Shown: one piece after another, positions 9,391 through 17,945 of the stretch
Layout: every line of letters starts with the position of its first letter
How positions within the stretch are numbered: position 1 is the stretch's first letter
Source of the DNA: Isoptericola variabilis 225
GTDB taxonomy: Bacteria > Actinomycetota > Actinomycetes > Actinomycetales > Cellulomonadaceae
Length of the DNA: 64,000 nt
Direction of reading: 5' to 3'
Assembly (NCBI RefSeq): GCF_000215105.1
Contig: NC_015588.1
Span: forward strand, 2,604,001-2,668,000
Notes under the pieces: generated by a model
Told to the model about the DNA's origin: nothing
The model's database searches: none
The model's input: only the letters and a program-made list of their open reading frames with translations
Translations under genes and position numbers: made by a program

Positions 9391-10299
9391 ATGAACCGAC
9401 CGCACGAGACGGCTCCCGCCGACGTCACCGAGCCGCCTCTGGTTCGCGTCGTCTGCGTCGTCTACAACCCCGGACCCGAGCTCGACGTCTTCGTGACGAG
9501 CCTGGCACGCGCCACCACCCGCCCGTACGAGCTCGTCCTCGTCGACAACGGCGCACCGAGCGACCGGGTCGCGGCGCTCGAGCGCAGCGGCGCCGCGAGG
9601 ATCGTCGACCCCGGCGGCAACGTCGGGTACGGCAGGGGCGCCAACGCCGGCGCCGCGGGGGCCACGGCACGCTGGCTCGTCGTCGCCAACCCCGACGTCG
9701 ACTGGTCCCCGGGCTCCCTCGACGCCCTGCTCGACGCCGGCGAGCGGCACCCGGAGGCGGGCAGCCTCGGGCCGCGGATCCTCCAGGCGGACGGCACGGT
9801 GTACCCGTCGGCGCGCGCGCTGCCGTCGCTGCGCGTGGGCGCCGGGCACGCGCTGCTGAGCAAGCTCTGGCCCGCGAACCCGTGGACCCGCGCGTACCGC
9901 CAGGGCGACGCCTCCCGCGGCGACGCCGAGCGCCCGGTGGGCTGGCTGTCGGGCGCCTGCCTCCTGCTGCGCCCCGAGGCGTTCCGGGCGGTGGGCGGCT
10001 TCGACGAGCGCTACTTCATGTTCTTCGAGGACGTCGACCTGGGCGAGCGCCTCGGCCGGGCGGGCTGGAGCAACGTGTTCGTCCCGTCCGCGACCGTCAC
10101 GCACCTGCAGGGCGCGTCGTGGAAGTCGACGCCGGCCCCGATGATCCGCGCGCACCACGCGAGCGCGCGCCGCTACCTGTTCGACCGGTACCCCCGGTGG
10201 TACCAGGCTCCCCTGCGCGCCGCGATCGGCGCGGGCCTGTGGGTCCGCGAGCAGGTCGAGGTCGCACTGTCGGCGTCGGCGAGGCGTCGGGCACAATAG
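9391..10299 (+). CDS. wbbL: WbbL-like rhamnosyltransferase (GT2)
   Basis: This 302-residue GT2 enzyme begins VRVVCVVYNPG and carries the nucleotide-binding LVLVDNG and the metal site VVANPDVDW. The acceptor-side motif is GWLSGACLLLRPEAF, then GGFDERYFMFFEDVDLGERL, as in WbbL-type rhamnosyltransferases. In mycobacteria WbbL adds L-rhamnose from dTDP-rhamnose to decaprenyl-PP-GlcNAc, building the linkage unit of the wall polysaccharide (family knowledge). The gene is followed after 6 bp by rmlA, which makes the first intermediate of dTDP-rhamnose, supporting that role. Start ATG 9391 fits a leaderless transcript. The exact acceptor here is inferred. Confidence 0.8.
   Translation: MNRPHETAPADVTEPPLVRVVCVVYNPGPELDVFVTSLARATTRPYELVLVDNGAPSDRVAALERSGAARIVDPGGNVGYGRGANAGAAGATARWLVVANPDVDWSPGSLDALLDAGERHPEAGSLGPRILQADGTVYPSARALPSLRVGAGHALLSKLWPANPWTRAYRQGDASRGDAERPVGWLSGACLLLRPEAFRAVGGFDERYFMFFEDVDLGERLGRAGWSNVFVPSATVTHLQGASWKSTPAPMIRAHHASARRYLFDRYPRWYQAPLRAAIGAGLWVREQVEVALSASARRRAQ
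10292..10297 (+). promoter_or_regulatory. Possible internal promoter of rmlA (-10)
   Basis: CACAAT ends 8 nt before ATG 10306 and overlaps the stop codon of the preceding gene. rmlA has no Shine-Dalgarno, so a leaderless internal transcript is possible. The hexamer lacks the usual first T, so this is weak. Confidence 0.3.
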
Positions 10300-10305
10300 A
10301 CGCCC

Positions 10306-11169
10306 ATGCGAGGAATCATCCTGGCCGGCGGGTCCGGCACGCGACTCCACCCGATCACCCTGGGCGTCAGCAAGCAGCTGGTCCCGGTGTACGACAAGCC
10401 GATGGTCTACTACCCGCTGTCGACGCTGATCCTGGCGGGCATCCGAGACATCCTCGTCATCACGACGCCGCACGACGCCGAGCAGTTCCGGCGTCTCCTC
10501 GGCGACGGCTCGCAGTTCGGCGTGAACATCGAGTACACGGTCCAGGAGCAGCCCAACGGGCTCGCCCAGGCATTCGTGCTGGGCGAGGAGTTCATCGGCA
10601 GCGACTCCGCCTCGCTCGTCCTCGGGGACAACATCTTCTACGGCGCGGGCCTGGGCGGACAGCTCGAGCGCTTCGAGTCGATCGACGGCGGCGCGGTGTT
10701 CGCCTACCGGGTCGCGGACCCGACCGCGTACGGCGTCGTCGAGTTCGACGAGTCGGGCAAGGCGCTGTCGCTCGAGGAGAAGCCCGCCAAGCCCAAGTCC
10801 AACTACGCCGTGCCGGGCCTCTACTTCTACGACAACGACGTCGTGGAGATCGCCAAGAACCTCGAGCCCTCGGCCCGCGGCGAGTACGAGATCACGGACG
10901 TCAACCGCACCTACCTCGAGCGCGGGAAGCTGCAGGTCGAGGTGCTCCCCCGCGGCACCGCCTGGCTCGACACCGGGACGTTCGAGTCCCTGCTCGAGGC
11001 CGGCGACTACGTGCGCACGATCGAGCACCGCCAGGGCCTCAAGATCGGCGCGCCCGAGGAGGTCGCCTGGCGCAAGGGCTTCCTGTCCGACGACGAGCTG
11101 CGCGTGCGCGCCGAGAAGCTGACGAAGTCGGGCTACGGCACGTACCTTCTCGGGCTCCTCGACGGCTGA
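10306..11169 (+). CDS. rmlA: Glucose-1-phosphate thymidylyltransferase RmlA
   Basis: RmlA makes dTDP-glucose from glucose-1-phosphate and dTTP, the first step to dTDP-L-rhamnose. The 287-residue protein has the signature [11 protein letters not shown] (residues 8-18), [11 protein letters not shown], the metal site [10 protein letters not shown], and VVEFDE...LEEKP and [10 protein letters not shown], all diagnostic of RmlA. Length matches the short RmlA form. It follows the WbbL-like gene by 6 bp and is convergent with rmlD. Confidence 0.97.
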   Translation: MRGIILAGGSGTRLHPITLGVSKQLVPVYDKPMVYYPLSTLILAGIRDILVITTPHDAEQFRRLLGDGSQFGVNIEYTVQEQPNGLAQAFVLGEEFIGSDSASLVLGDNIFYGAGLGGQLERFESIDGGAVFAYRVADPTAYGVVEFDESGKALSLEEKPAKPKSNYAVPGLYFYDNDVVEIAKNLEPSARGEYEITDVNRTYLERGKLQVEVLPRGTAWLDTGTFESLLEAGDYVRTIEHRQGLKIGAPEEVAWRKGFLSDDELRVRAEKLTKSGYGTYLLGLLDG

Positions 11170-11200
11170 GGCTCCCCGCGGCACGTCGCCGCCGAGGCGG

Positions 11201-12094
11201 TCAGGGGCGTCCCAGGACCGTCTCGGCGGCGACGTCCCACCGGTCCGCCCAGTCGGCGATGGGCTCGACCCCGGCGGCGAGCAGCGCGTCGTGCCCCAGC
11301 ACGGAGTAGGCCGGACGCGGCGCGGGCCGCACGAAGGCGTCGCTCGTCGTGGGCTCGACCCGCACGTCCAGACCGGCCGACGCGACGATCCGCTCGGTGA
11401 ACTCGAACCACGAGGCGGACCCCGACGACGTGCCGTGGTACGTCCCCGCGGGCGCCCCGGCCGCGACGAGCCGGACGACGAGGTCGGCGAGGTCGACGGT
11501 CCACGTCGGCTGCCCGACCTGGTCGTGCACCACGGTCAGCAGGTCGCGGTCCGCCCCCAGGCGGGCCATGGTCTTGGGGAAGCACGGCCCGCCCGCGCCG
11601 TAGAGCCAGGCCGTCCGCACGACGAGGTGGTCCGGCGCCTCGGCACGGACGGCCCACTCCCCCGCGGCCTTGGTCCGGCCGTACGCCGAGCGGGGGGCCA
11701 CCGGCGCGTCCTCGGCGTAGGGCGCGGTCGCCCGGCCGTCGAACACGTAGTCCGTCGAGACGTGGACGACCCGGGCGCCCGCGCGCGCCGCCGCCCGCGC
11801 CACGTTCGCGGCCCCGACGGCGTTGACGGCGAACGCGGCCGGCTCCTGCGTCTCGGCGTCGTCGACCGCCGTCCACGCCGCGCAGTTGACGACCACGTCG
11901 AACCCCTCGGCGGCCCGCGCGGTCGCGTCGGCGCTCGTCACGTCGATGTCGGCTCGGGCCGCTCCCACGACCTCCGCGCCGGCCGCGCGGGCCGCGGCCA
12001 CGACGTCCTGCCCCAGCATGCCCCCTGCGCCGACGACGAGCCATCGCCGTCCTCGAAGATCGTCGGTCACCGTCGTCTCAGCCGTGTCGCTCAC
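11201..12094 (-). CDS. rmlD: dTDP-4-dehydrorhamnose reductase RmlD
   Basis: RmlD reduces dTDP-6-deoxy-L-lyxo-4-hexulose to dTDP-L-rhamnose. The 297-residue protein has the dinucleotide motif VVGAGGMLGQDV, then VVNCAAWTAVDDAE, STDYVFDG and the catalytic Tyr138-x3-Lys142 in YGRTKAAGE. The C-terminal ARPAYSVLGHDAL is typical. Start GTG 12094 is chosen because TAGGAT lies 7 nt upstream. An in-frame GTG at 12070 is also possible. The longer in-frame extension runs antisense through rmlC and is not coding. It is divergent from rmlC, 49 bp apart. Confidence 0.95.
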   Translation of the reverse strand: MSDTAETTVTDDLRGRRWLVVGAGGMLGQDVVAAARAAGAEVVGAARADIDVTSADATARAAEGFDVVVNCAAWTAVDDAETQEPAAFAVNAVGAANVARAAARAGARVVHVSTDYVFDGRATAPYAEDAPVAPRSAYGRTKAAGEWAVRAEAPDHLVVRTAWLYGAGGPCFPKTMARLGADRDLLTVVHDQVGQPTWTVDLADLVVRLVAAGAPAGTYHGTSSGSASWFEFTERIVASAGLDVRVEPTTSDAFVRPAPRPAYSVLGHDALLAAGVEPIADWADRWDVAAETVLGRP

Positions 12095-12101
12095 GCGTAA
12101 G

Positions 12102-12107
12102 ATCCTA
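12102..12107 (-). promoter_or_regulatory. -10 element, leaderless start of rmlD
   Basis: TAGGAT on the minus strand is followed by 7 nt and GTG 12094. It sits in the 49-bp rmlD/rmlC divergent interval. Confidence 0.45.
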
Positions 12108-12143
12108 GGCGGCTGATGTCGTCGACCCTCACAGGAGTCCCTG

Positions 12144-12761
12144 GTGCAGTACCGCGAGCTCGCCGTCCCCGGCGCCTTCGAGATCACCCCGAAGCAGTTC
12201 GGCGACCCGCGCGGGGTGTTCCTCGAGTGGTTCAAGGCGGCCGCCTTCGAGGAGGCGCTCGGGCACCCGCTCGACCTGCAGCAGGCCAACTGCTCCGTCT
12301 CGTCCGCGGGCGTGCTGCGCGGCATCCACTTCGCCGACGTCCCGCCCGGCCAGGCCAAGTACGTGACGTGCGCGAAGGGCGCGGTGCTCGACGTCGTGGT
12401 CGACATCCGGGTCGGCTCCCCCACGTTCGGACGGTGGGACTCCGTGCTCCTCGACGACACGGACCGCCGGGCCATCTACCTCGGCGAGGGCCTGGGTCAC
12501 GCGTTCATGGCGCTCGAGGACGGCTCGACGGTGATGTACATGTGCTCCACGGGCTACAACCCGGGCCGGGAGCACGGCGTCCACCCGCTCGACCCGGCGA
12601 TCGGCATCGACTGGCCCACCACGGCGCGCGACGGGTCCCCGCTGAGCCCGCTGCTGTCGGAGAAGGACGAGGCCGCGCCGACGCTCGACGAGGCGGCCGC
12701 GCAGGGCCTCCTGCCGACCGCCGAGGCCGTCGACGAGTACGTGCGCTCCCTGCGGCGCTGA
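12144..12761 (+). CDS. rmlC: dTDP-4-dehydrorhamnose 3,5-epimerase RmlC
   Basis: RmlC epimerises C3 and C5 of dTDP-6-deoxy-4-keto-glucose. The cupin of 205 residues carries the catalytic base His62 in VLRGIHF and the tyrosine Tyr132 in STVMYMCS, with GHAFMALEDG and the basic substrate loop QAKYVTC between them. Start GTG 12144 is preceded by CAGGAG with 6-nt spacing. It is divergent from rmlD and convergent with the GT4 gene at 12795. With rmlA, rmlD and the distant rmlB it completes the dTDP-L-rhamnose pathway. Confidence 0.97.
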   Translation: MQYRELAVPGAFEITPKQFGDPRGVFLEWFKAAAFEEALGHPLDLQQANCSVSSAGVLRGIHFADVPPGQAKYVTCAKGAVLDVVVDIRVGSPTFGRWDSVLLDDTDRRAIYLGEGLGHAFMALEDGSTVMYMCSTGYNPGREHGVHPLDPAIGIDWPTTARDGSPLSPLLSEKDEAAPTLDEAAAQGLLPTAEAVDEYVRSLRR

Positions 12762-12794
12762 GCCCCACGGCCCCCGGGTGGCGCCGAGGCCGCC

Positions 12795-13919
12795 TCAGCC
12801 GTCCCGCAGCGCCGCCTCGTACGCCTGGACGTGGACCTCGGCGGCCGCGGCCCACGTGAACCCGGCGGCCCGCTCGACGGCGGCGTCGGCCAGCGTCCGG
12901 CGCCGCTCCGGCGAGTCGAGCAGCTCGGAGAGCGCCTCGGCGATCGACCGGTCGTCGGTACCGCAGTAGGCGACGGCGTCACCACCGACCTCGGGGAGCG
13001 AGAGCTCGCGCGTCGTCAGCACGGTCGCCCCGCACGCCATCGCCTCGAGCACGGGCAGGCCGAAGCCCTCACCGAGGCTGGGGTACGCCACGACCGTCGC
13101 GCCGGCGAGGAAGCCGGGCAGGTCCTCGAGCGGAAGGTACCCGGGCCGACGGACGGTCAGGTGCGACGGGACGTCCGCGATCGCCGCGTCGATGGTCGTG
13201 TCCCACCCGCGCCCGCCCGCGAGGACGAGGGCGGGCGGGTCCTCGCGGTCCTCGCAGGCGAGGACCCAGGCATGCACCAGCGCGGACACGTTCTTGCGGG
13301 GCTCGAGCGTCCCGAGGAAGGCCACGTACGGCGAGTCCCCGACGTCGAGGGTCGACCGGACGCGCCGCCGCTCCTCGGGGCCGACCGCGTGGAACCGGTC
13401 GTGGTCCACGCCGTGGTAGGCGACGTGGAACCTCGTCGGCTCGCCCCCGACGAGGCGGAGCACCTCGTCGCGCGTGGCCCGGGACGGGACGACGAGCGCC
13501 GCGGCGCGGCGGCTGGCGGTCCGGATGGCGTTCCGGAAGAACGCCGCCTTCGAGCGGAGGTGGAGCTCGGGCGTCGTGAAGAACGTCGCGTCGTGCAGCG
13601 TGACGACGACCGGCGCACCGGCGGCGAGCGGCATCGTGTAGTGAGGGCTGTGCACCACGTCGGCACGGACCCGGCGCGCGAGCGTGGGCAGGCCCGTCTG
13701 CTCCCAGGCCATGCGGAAGGGTCGGCGTTCGAGAGCCGGCGGGACGGTGACGATCTCGGCCGACGGCGCGAGCCGGGCGTAGAGGTCGCCGTCCCTCGCC
13801 TGCGCCGCGATCACCAACGACTGACCCAGTCGGTCGAGCTCCGGGACGAGCTCGTCGACGTACCGGCCCACGCCGCCCCGGTCGGCGGGAACGGCGGTGG
13901 CGTCCAGGAACACGCGCAC
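12795..13919 (-). CDS. GT4-family glycosyltransferase
   Basis: This 374-residue protein has the GT-B fold of family GT4. The N-terminal domain starts VRVFLDATAVPADRGGVGRYV with the glycine-rich acceptor loop, and DVVHSPHYTMPL and VTLHDATFF follow. The C-terminal donor domain has FLGTLEPRKNVSALV, LVLAGGRGW and the E-x7-E site in PSLGEGFGLPVLEAMACG. Start GTG 13919 has GGAGG at 7 nt. The family includes mannosyl-, rhamnosyl- and glucosyltransferases of polysaccharide synthesis; the sugar cannot be assigned. It is divergent from the lysozyme-like pair at 14053. Confidence 0.9.
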   Translation of the reverse strand: MRVFLDATAVPADRGGVGRYVDELVPELDRLGQSLVIAAQARDGDLYARLAPSAEIVTVPPALERRPFRMAWEQTGLPTLARRVRADVVHSPHYTMPLAAGAPVVVTLHDATFFTTPELHLRSKAAFFRNAIRTASRRAAALVVPSRATRDEVLRLVGGEPTRFHVAYHGVDHDRFHAVGPEERRRVRSTLDVGDSPYVAFLGTLEPRKNVSALVHAWVLACEDREDPPALVLAGGRGWDTTIDAAIADVPSHLTVRRPGYLPLEDLPGFLAGATVVAYPSLGEGFGLPVLEAMACGATVLTTRELSLPEVGGDAVAYCGTDDRSIAEALSELLDSPERRRTLADAAVERAAGFTWAAAAEVHVQAYEAALRDG

Positions 13920-13968
13920 GTAGCGACCTCCAGCTTCTCGTCGGACCACCGCGCGGGTGGACCGGTCG

Positions 13969-13974
13969 ACACTA
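13969..13974 (-). promoter_or_regulatory. -10 element of GT4 gene 12795-13919
   Basis: TAGTGT on the minus strand gives an expected ~43-nt leader ending in the GGAGG of GTG 13919. No clear -35. Confidence 0.35.
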
Positions 13975-14017
13975 GCAAGGCCACGGCGTGGCGCCCCCGC
14001 CGCACGTCGGCGACACC

Positions 14018-14023
14018 TACTGT
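14018..14023 (+). promoter_or_regulatory. -10 element of 14053-16976 pair
   Basis: TACTGT is followed by a ~23-nt leader that carries GGGAG 6 nt before ATG 14053. No clear -35. Confidence 0.35.
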
Positions 14024-14052
14024 GAGAAGGTCCGAAGATCCCGGGAGTCACC

Positions 14053-14598
14053 ATGCGCCGTCCGCTCGCCCTCGCCGTCGCCGCCGTCGTCGTCCTCGTC
14101 GGTGTCGCGGTCGCGCTCTGGCTCACCCGTGGCACCGACCCGGCGGACGAGACGCCACGGGACGAACCCTCTGTCGCGGCATCCCCGACGGGGCGCACGA
14201 CGCCGCCCGCTCCTGCGTCCGTGGAACCCACGGACGACGCCGCGGCGCCGAGCCCCGACGCGTCGCCCGACCCCGGCCAGACCCCGGCCGACCCGCGAGC
14301 CCGCGCCGACGTCGTGCTCACCTTCCTCGAGTGGGACGACGCGACGCGGTCGGTGCAGGCCTCCGGGTACTCCGTCCCCCTCGAGGAGGGCGGCACGTGC
14401 CGGCTCACCCTCACCGGTCCGGACGGGCGCACCGTGACGGCGGAGTCCGAGGCGGTGCCCGACGTCGCGTCCGTCGCGTGCGGGGGGCTCTCCGTACCCC
14501 GCGAACGATTGACGCCCGGGGCGTGGAGCGCGACGCTTGTTTATGAGTCGTCGACGAGCGTCGGCGAGTCGGACGTTCGGGAGGTGAGCGTTCCATGA
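14053..14598 (+). CDS. Small secreted or membrane-anchored protein, unknown
   Basis: The 181-residue protein has one N-terminal hydrophobic helix (about residues 6-24, no lipobox cysteine). A Thr/Pro/Asp/Ala-rich linker runs to about residue 90. A small beta-rich C-terminal domain follows, with two cysteines (GGTCRLTLTG and SVACGGLSV) that could form a disulfide. Start ATG 14053 has GGGAG upstream. The stop overlaps the start of the next gene by 4 bp (ATGA), so the two are co-translated. The family is not recognised; a partner or accessory role for the next protein at the cell surface is inferred from coupling only. Confidence 0.75.
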   Translation: MRRPLALAVAAVVVLVGVAVALWLTRGTDPADETPRDEPSVAASPTGRTTPPAPASVEPTDDAAAPSPDASPDPGQTPADPRARADVVLTFLEWDDATRSVQASGYSVPLEEGGTCRLTLTGPDGRTVTAESEAVPDVASVACGGLSVPRERLTPGAWSATLVYESSTSVGESDVREVSVP

Positions 14599-16976
14599 GG
14601 ATCGCGCACCGCCCCGCGGGCCCGGCGATCGCCGCCGCGTTCGCGCTCCTCGTCGGCATGCTGGCCGCGGTCGCGCCGTCCGCGCCCGCGAGCGCCGCCC
14701 CGATCACGGACTTCCGCCCCGGCAACATCATCAGCGACGGGGTGATGTACGACTACCGGAGCATGTCCCTGGCGCAGGTCACGACCTTCATCGCGACGGA
14801 GGGCGCCGCCTGCCAGGCGACGACGGGCAACATCTGCCTGAAGGACTACCGCGAGACCACGCCGAGCCGCCCGGCGAGCGAGCTGTGCCCGCGACCGTAC
14901 GCGGGCGCGTCGTCCGAGACGGCGGCCGCGATCGTCACGAAGGCCGCGGTCGCGTGCGGCATCAACCCCCAGGTCCTGCTCGTGACCCTGCAGAAGGAGC
15001 AGGGCCTGATCACGGCCCCGACCGGCAAGCCGCCGAGCACGTACGCCCGCGCGCTGGGGTTCGGGTGCCCCGACCACACCGGCGGATGGTGCAACCCCGA
15101 GTACGCGGGGTTCGCGAACCAGGTGTACTCCGCCGCGCAGCAGCTCCAGCGCTACGCGGCATACCCCTCCTCGTTCTCGCACCGTGCGTACGCGACCAAC
15201 TACGTGCGCTACCACCCCAACCCCGACTGCGGGTCGTCGCCCGTCTACATCGAGAACCAGGCGACCGCGTCGATGTACAACTACACGCCCTACCAGCCCA
15301 ACGCCGCGGCGCTCGCGGCGGGCTCCGGCACGGGCGACGCGTGCTCCTCGTACGGCAACCGCAACTTCCACATCTACTTCAAGCGATGGTTCGGCCTGCC
15401 GACCGACAACCGTCTGCCGATCGGGCACGTCGACTCGGTGACCGCGTCCGGGTCCGGCTCGATCGACGTCCGCGGCTGGGCGTTCGACCGCGACACCTCG
15501 GACCCGATCAAGGTGCACGTCTACGTCGACGGCCGGCTGGCGACGGCGCTGACGGCGTCGCTGCCGCGCTCGGACATCGCGCGGATCTACGGCAGGGAGC
15601 TCGCGGGCTTCCGCGGCACGGTCCCGGCCGCGCCGGGTTCCCACCAGGTGTGCGTGTACGCGATCAACCAGCCCGCCGGCGGCAACCCCCGGCTTGCGTG
15701 CGCCGACGTGACCGTCACCAACACCCCGCCGCGCGGGTCGATCGACAAGGTCACGTCGAGCGGCGGCATGGTCACCGTCAAGGGCTGGGCGCTCGACCCC
15801 GACACCACCGCCTCGATCCGCGTGCACGCCTACCTCGACGGACGGGGCGTGCGGTCCGGCGTCGCCGACCTGTCGCGGCCCGACGTCGGGCGCGTGTTCG
15901 GCCTCGGCGACGCCCACGGGTACTCGCTCACCTTCCCCGCCTCCGACGGCGTCCACCAGGTCTGCGTGTACGCGATCGACGCCACGGCCCCGCCCCACAC
16001 GCGGATCGGCTGCCGGGAGCTCACCGTCACGAACGCCGCACCCGTGGGCAGGCTGGACAAGGTCGACCCGAGCACGCCCTCGTCGACGCTCGTGGGCGGC
16101 TGGGCGTTCGACCCCGACACGGACCAGCCGATCTCGGTGCGGTACCGCGTCGACGGGACGACGGTCCTCACCGGCACCGCGTCGAGCTACCGCCCCGACG
16201 TCGGGCGCGTCTACGGCGTCTCCGACCACCACGGGTACAACGGACGCGTGGCCCTCAGGTACGGCGACCACGAGGTCTGCGTCGACGCGAGCGACTCGGC
16301 CACGGGCCAGTTCCACACCGTCGGGTGCCGGACGACCACCGTTCCGGACACGGTCACCGCCGGCGCGCTGACCTCGGCCGAGCCCGGCACGGCGTCCGTC
16401 ACGGTGTCGGGCTGGGCGTGGGACTACGACGTGCCCGACCGTCCGATCGTCGTCTCCGTGCTGGTGGACGGCGCCGTCGCCGGGACCGCCACGGCGGACA
16501 GGACGCTCTCCCCCACCCCGGCGGGTGCCGGCCGGGCCACGGTGGGCTACACGGCGGCGGTCCCCGCCACGCCGGGTGCCCACGAGGTCTGCGTCCGGGC
16601 GACCGACCCCGTGAGCCGTGCGACCGTGACGCTCGGGTGCCAGGGCGTCACCGTGGCCAACTCCCTGCCCTTCGGCAGCCTCGACGTCGTGGAGGGCCGG
16701 GACGACTCGATCAGGGTCCGTGGCTGGGCCATGGACCCCGATCGTCCGGAACCGATCAACGTGCACCTGTACGTCGACGGTGCGCTGCGGACCGGGATCA
16801 CCGCGAACGGCTACCGTCCGGACGTGGAACGCGTGCACGGCAACGGTGCGATGCACGGCTTCGACGTCGTCCTGGACGGGATCCCGGCGGGCAGCCGCAC
16901 GGTGTGCGTCTACGCGATCAATTGGCCCGCGGGGAGCAACCCCCGGATCGGGTGCGCGACCGTGGACGTGACCTAG
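14595..16976 (+). CDS. Secreted lysozyme-like protein with five C-terminal Ig-like repeats
   Basis: The 793-residue protein starts with a Sec signal peptide (hydrophobic AAFALLVGMLAAVAP, cleavage likely after ASA-AP near residue 35). Residues ~36-270 form a domain with PQVLLVTLQKEQGLI; the Glu of QKEQG sits where lysozyme/transglycosylase folds keep their catalytic acid. Residues ~276-793 are five repeats of ~100 residues, each with a GWAxDxD motif (GWAFDRDTSDPI, GWALDPDTTASI, GWAFDPDTDQPI, GWAWDYDVPDRP, GWAMDPDRPEPI). Most end in HQVCVYAI or a variant. Paired cysteines per repeat suggest disulfides. The role is probably surface glycan binding or wall remodelling; catalysis is inferred, not shown. 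Confidence 0.8.
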   Translation: MRIAHRPAGPAIAAAFALLVGMLAAVAPSAPASAAPITDFRPGNIISDGVMYDYRSMSLAQVTTFIATEGAACQATTGNICLKDYRETTPSRPASELCPRPYAGASSETAAAIVTKAAVACGINPQVLLVTLQKEQGLITAPTGKPPSTYARALGFGCPDHTGGWCNPEYAGFANQVYSAAQQLQRYAAYPSSFSHRAYATNYVRYHPNPDCGSSPVYIENQATASMYNYTPYQPNAAALAAGSGTGDACSSYGNRNFHIYFKRWFGLPTDNRLPIGHVDSVTASGSGSIDVRGWAFDRDTSDPIKVHVYVDGRLATALTASLPRSDIARIYGRELAGFRGTVPAAPGSHQVCVYAINQPAGGNPRLACADVTVTNTPPRGSIDKVTSSGGMVTVKGWALDPDTTASIRVHAYLDGRGVRSGVADLSRPDVGRVFGLGDAHGYSLTFPASDGVHQVCVYAIDATAPPHTRIGCRELTVTNAAPVGRLDKVDPSTPSSTLVGGWAFDPDTDQPISVRYRVDGTTVLTGTASSYRPDVGRVYGVSDHHGYNGRVALRYGDHEVCVDASDSATGQFHTVGCRTTTVPDTVTAGALTSAEPGTASVTVSGWAWDYDVPDRPIVVSVLVDGAVAGTATADRTLSPTPAGAGRATVGYTAAVPATPGAHEVCVRATDPVSRATVTLGCQGVTVANSLPFGSLDVVEGRDDSIRVRGWAMDPDRPEPINVHLYVDGALRTGITANGYRPDVERVHGNGAMHGFDVVLDGIPAGSRTVCVYAINWPAGSNPRIGCATVDVT

Positions 16977-16979
16977 CCG

Positions 16980-17945
16980 TCAGGAGGGCCGGTCGCCGTG
17001 GGCCGTCGCGACGCTCTCCGGCTCGTCGCGTCGGACGAGCATGCCACCGGCAGCCGCCAGCCCGAGATCGACCAGCGTCATCAGGGCCCGGCTCAGCAGG
17101 ACGGTCAGGAGCAGCTCGGCGTGCGGCATCGCGGCGCCCATGACCGCGAGCAGGACGCCCTCCCTCGCGCCGGCACCCGCAGGCACGAGGACGATGAGGA
17201 AGCCCACGACCCAGGCGAGCGCGTAGCCTCCCACGGCGAGCGCGAACGTCTGCGGCGTGACCTCGAGCCCGAGCCCCGTGGCCAGCACCCACACCTGCGC
17301 GCCGGCCAGCAGCCACCCGACGACCGACCACGCCGACGCGGCGCCGAGGCCCCGCCACGACAGCGGCTTCTCGAGCGGCTCGCGCCGCGCGAGGCGGAAC
17401 GCGACGCCGATGACGCGCGTGAGCACCGGCGGCAGGAGCAGCACGGCCAGCACCGGGGCCACCACGGCGACCCACGACCAGGCACCCAGGGAGTCGACGG
17501 AGAAGAAGGGCAGGCATGCCGTCCCGACCACGGTCCCCGAGACGACCGAGATCAGCACGGCGACCGCCATGGCCGCGAGCGACCGTCGGCGCGGGATGCG
17601 GTGGCTCGCCCCGAGCTCGGCGGCCGCCACGACGTTCCACACGCCGCCCGGGACGTACTTCCCGATCTGGCTCAGGCCGAAGACGGCCACCGCCGCCCTG
17701 GCGGGGAGCGGCGACCCGAGGTCGGCGAGGACCACGCGCCACGCGACGAGGGTGCTGAGGACGTAGGCGACGGTGAGCACGACCGAGGCCGCCACGGTCC
17801 CGAGCGAGAGCCGTCCCGCCGCGTCCACGAGGTCATCCCACGTGGCCCAGACCGCGTACACTGCCAGGCCGACCGCGACTGCGAGGAAGGCCCATTTCAC
17901 GACCGGGTTCCGGACGGCGCCGAGGGCGCGCCGCAGGAGGCTCAT
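16980..17945 (-). CDS. LPG-synthase TM-domain-like membrane protein (UPF0104/AglD type)
   Basis: The 321-residue protein has about eight membrane helices and the family motif SQIGKYVPGGVWN near residue 90, followed by R-rich cytoplasmic loop RIPRRRS. VPAGAGAREGVLL near the C-terminus is the second conserved motif. This is the membrane domain shared by MprF and AglD-type proteins, often near polyprenyl-phosphate glycosyltransferases and thought to move or bind lipid-linked substrates (family knowledge). Start ATG 17945 overlaps the upstream GT4 stop by 4 bp. The operon is 20136 to 16980. Its end is 3 bp from the convergent repeat-protein gene. Confidence 0.85.
   Translation of the reverse strand: MSLLRRALGAVRNPVVKWAFLAVAVGLAVYAVWATWDDLVDAAGRLSLGTVAASVVLTVAYVLSTLVAWRVVLADLGSPLPARAAVAVFGLSQIGKYVPGGVWNVVAAAELGASHRIPRRRSLAAMAVAVLISVVSGTVVGTACLPFFSVDSLGAWSWVAVVAPVLAVLLLPPVLTRVIGVAFRLARREPLEKPLSWRGLGAASAWSVVGWLLAGAQVWVLATGLGLEVTPQTFALAVGGYALAWVVGFLIVLVPAGAGAREGVLLAVMGAAMPHAELLLTVLLSRALMTLVDLGLAAAGGMLVRRDEPESVATAHGDRPS

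Noticed and set aside
11170..11200. Terminator hairpin between rmlA and rmlD
   Set aside because: Only a 5-bp CCGCC/GGCGG stem with a 2-nt loop was found, too weak to call.
12095..12475. N-terminal extension of RmlD by ~127 codons
   Set aside because: It runs antisense through rmlC and lacks RmlD homology; GTG 12094 with a -10 at proper spacing is a better start.
15420..16976. DNA-level tandem repeats
   Set aside because: The five ~300-bp units are diverged protein repeats; they are described in the CDS and are not a separate DNA repeat.
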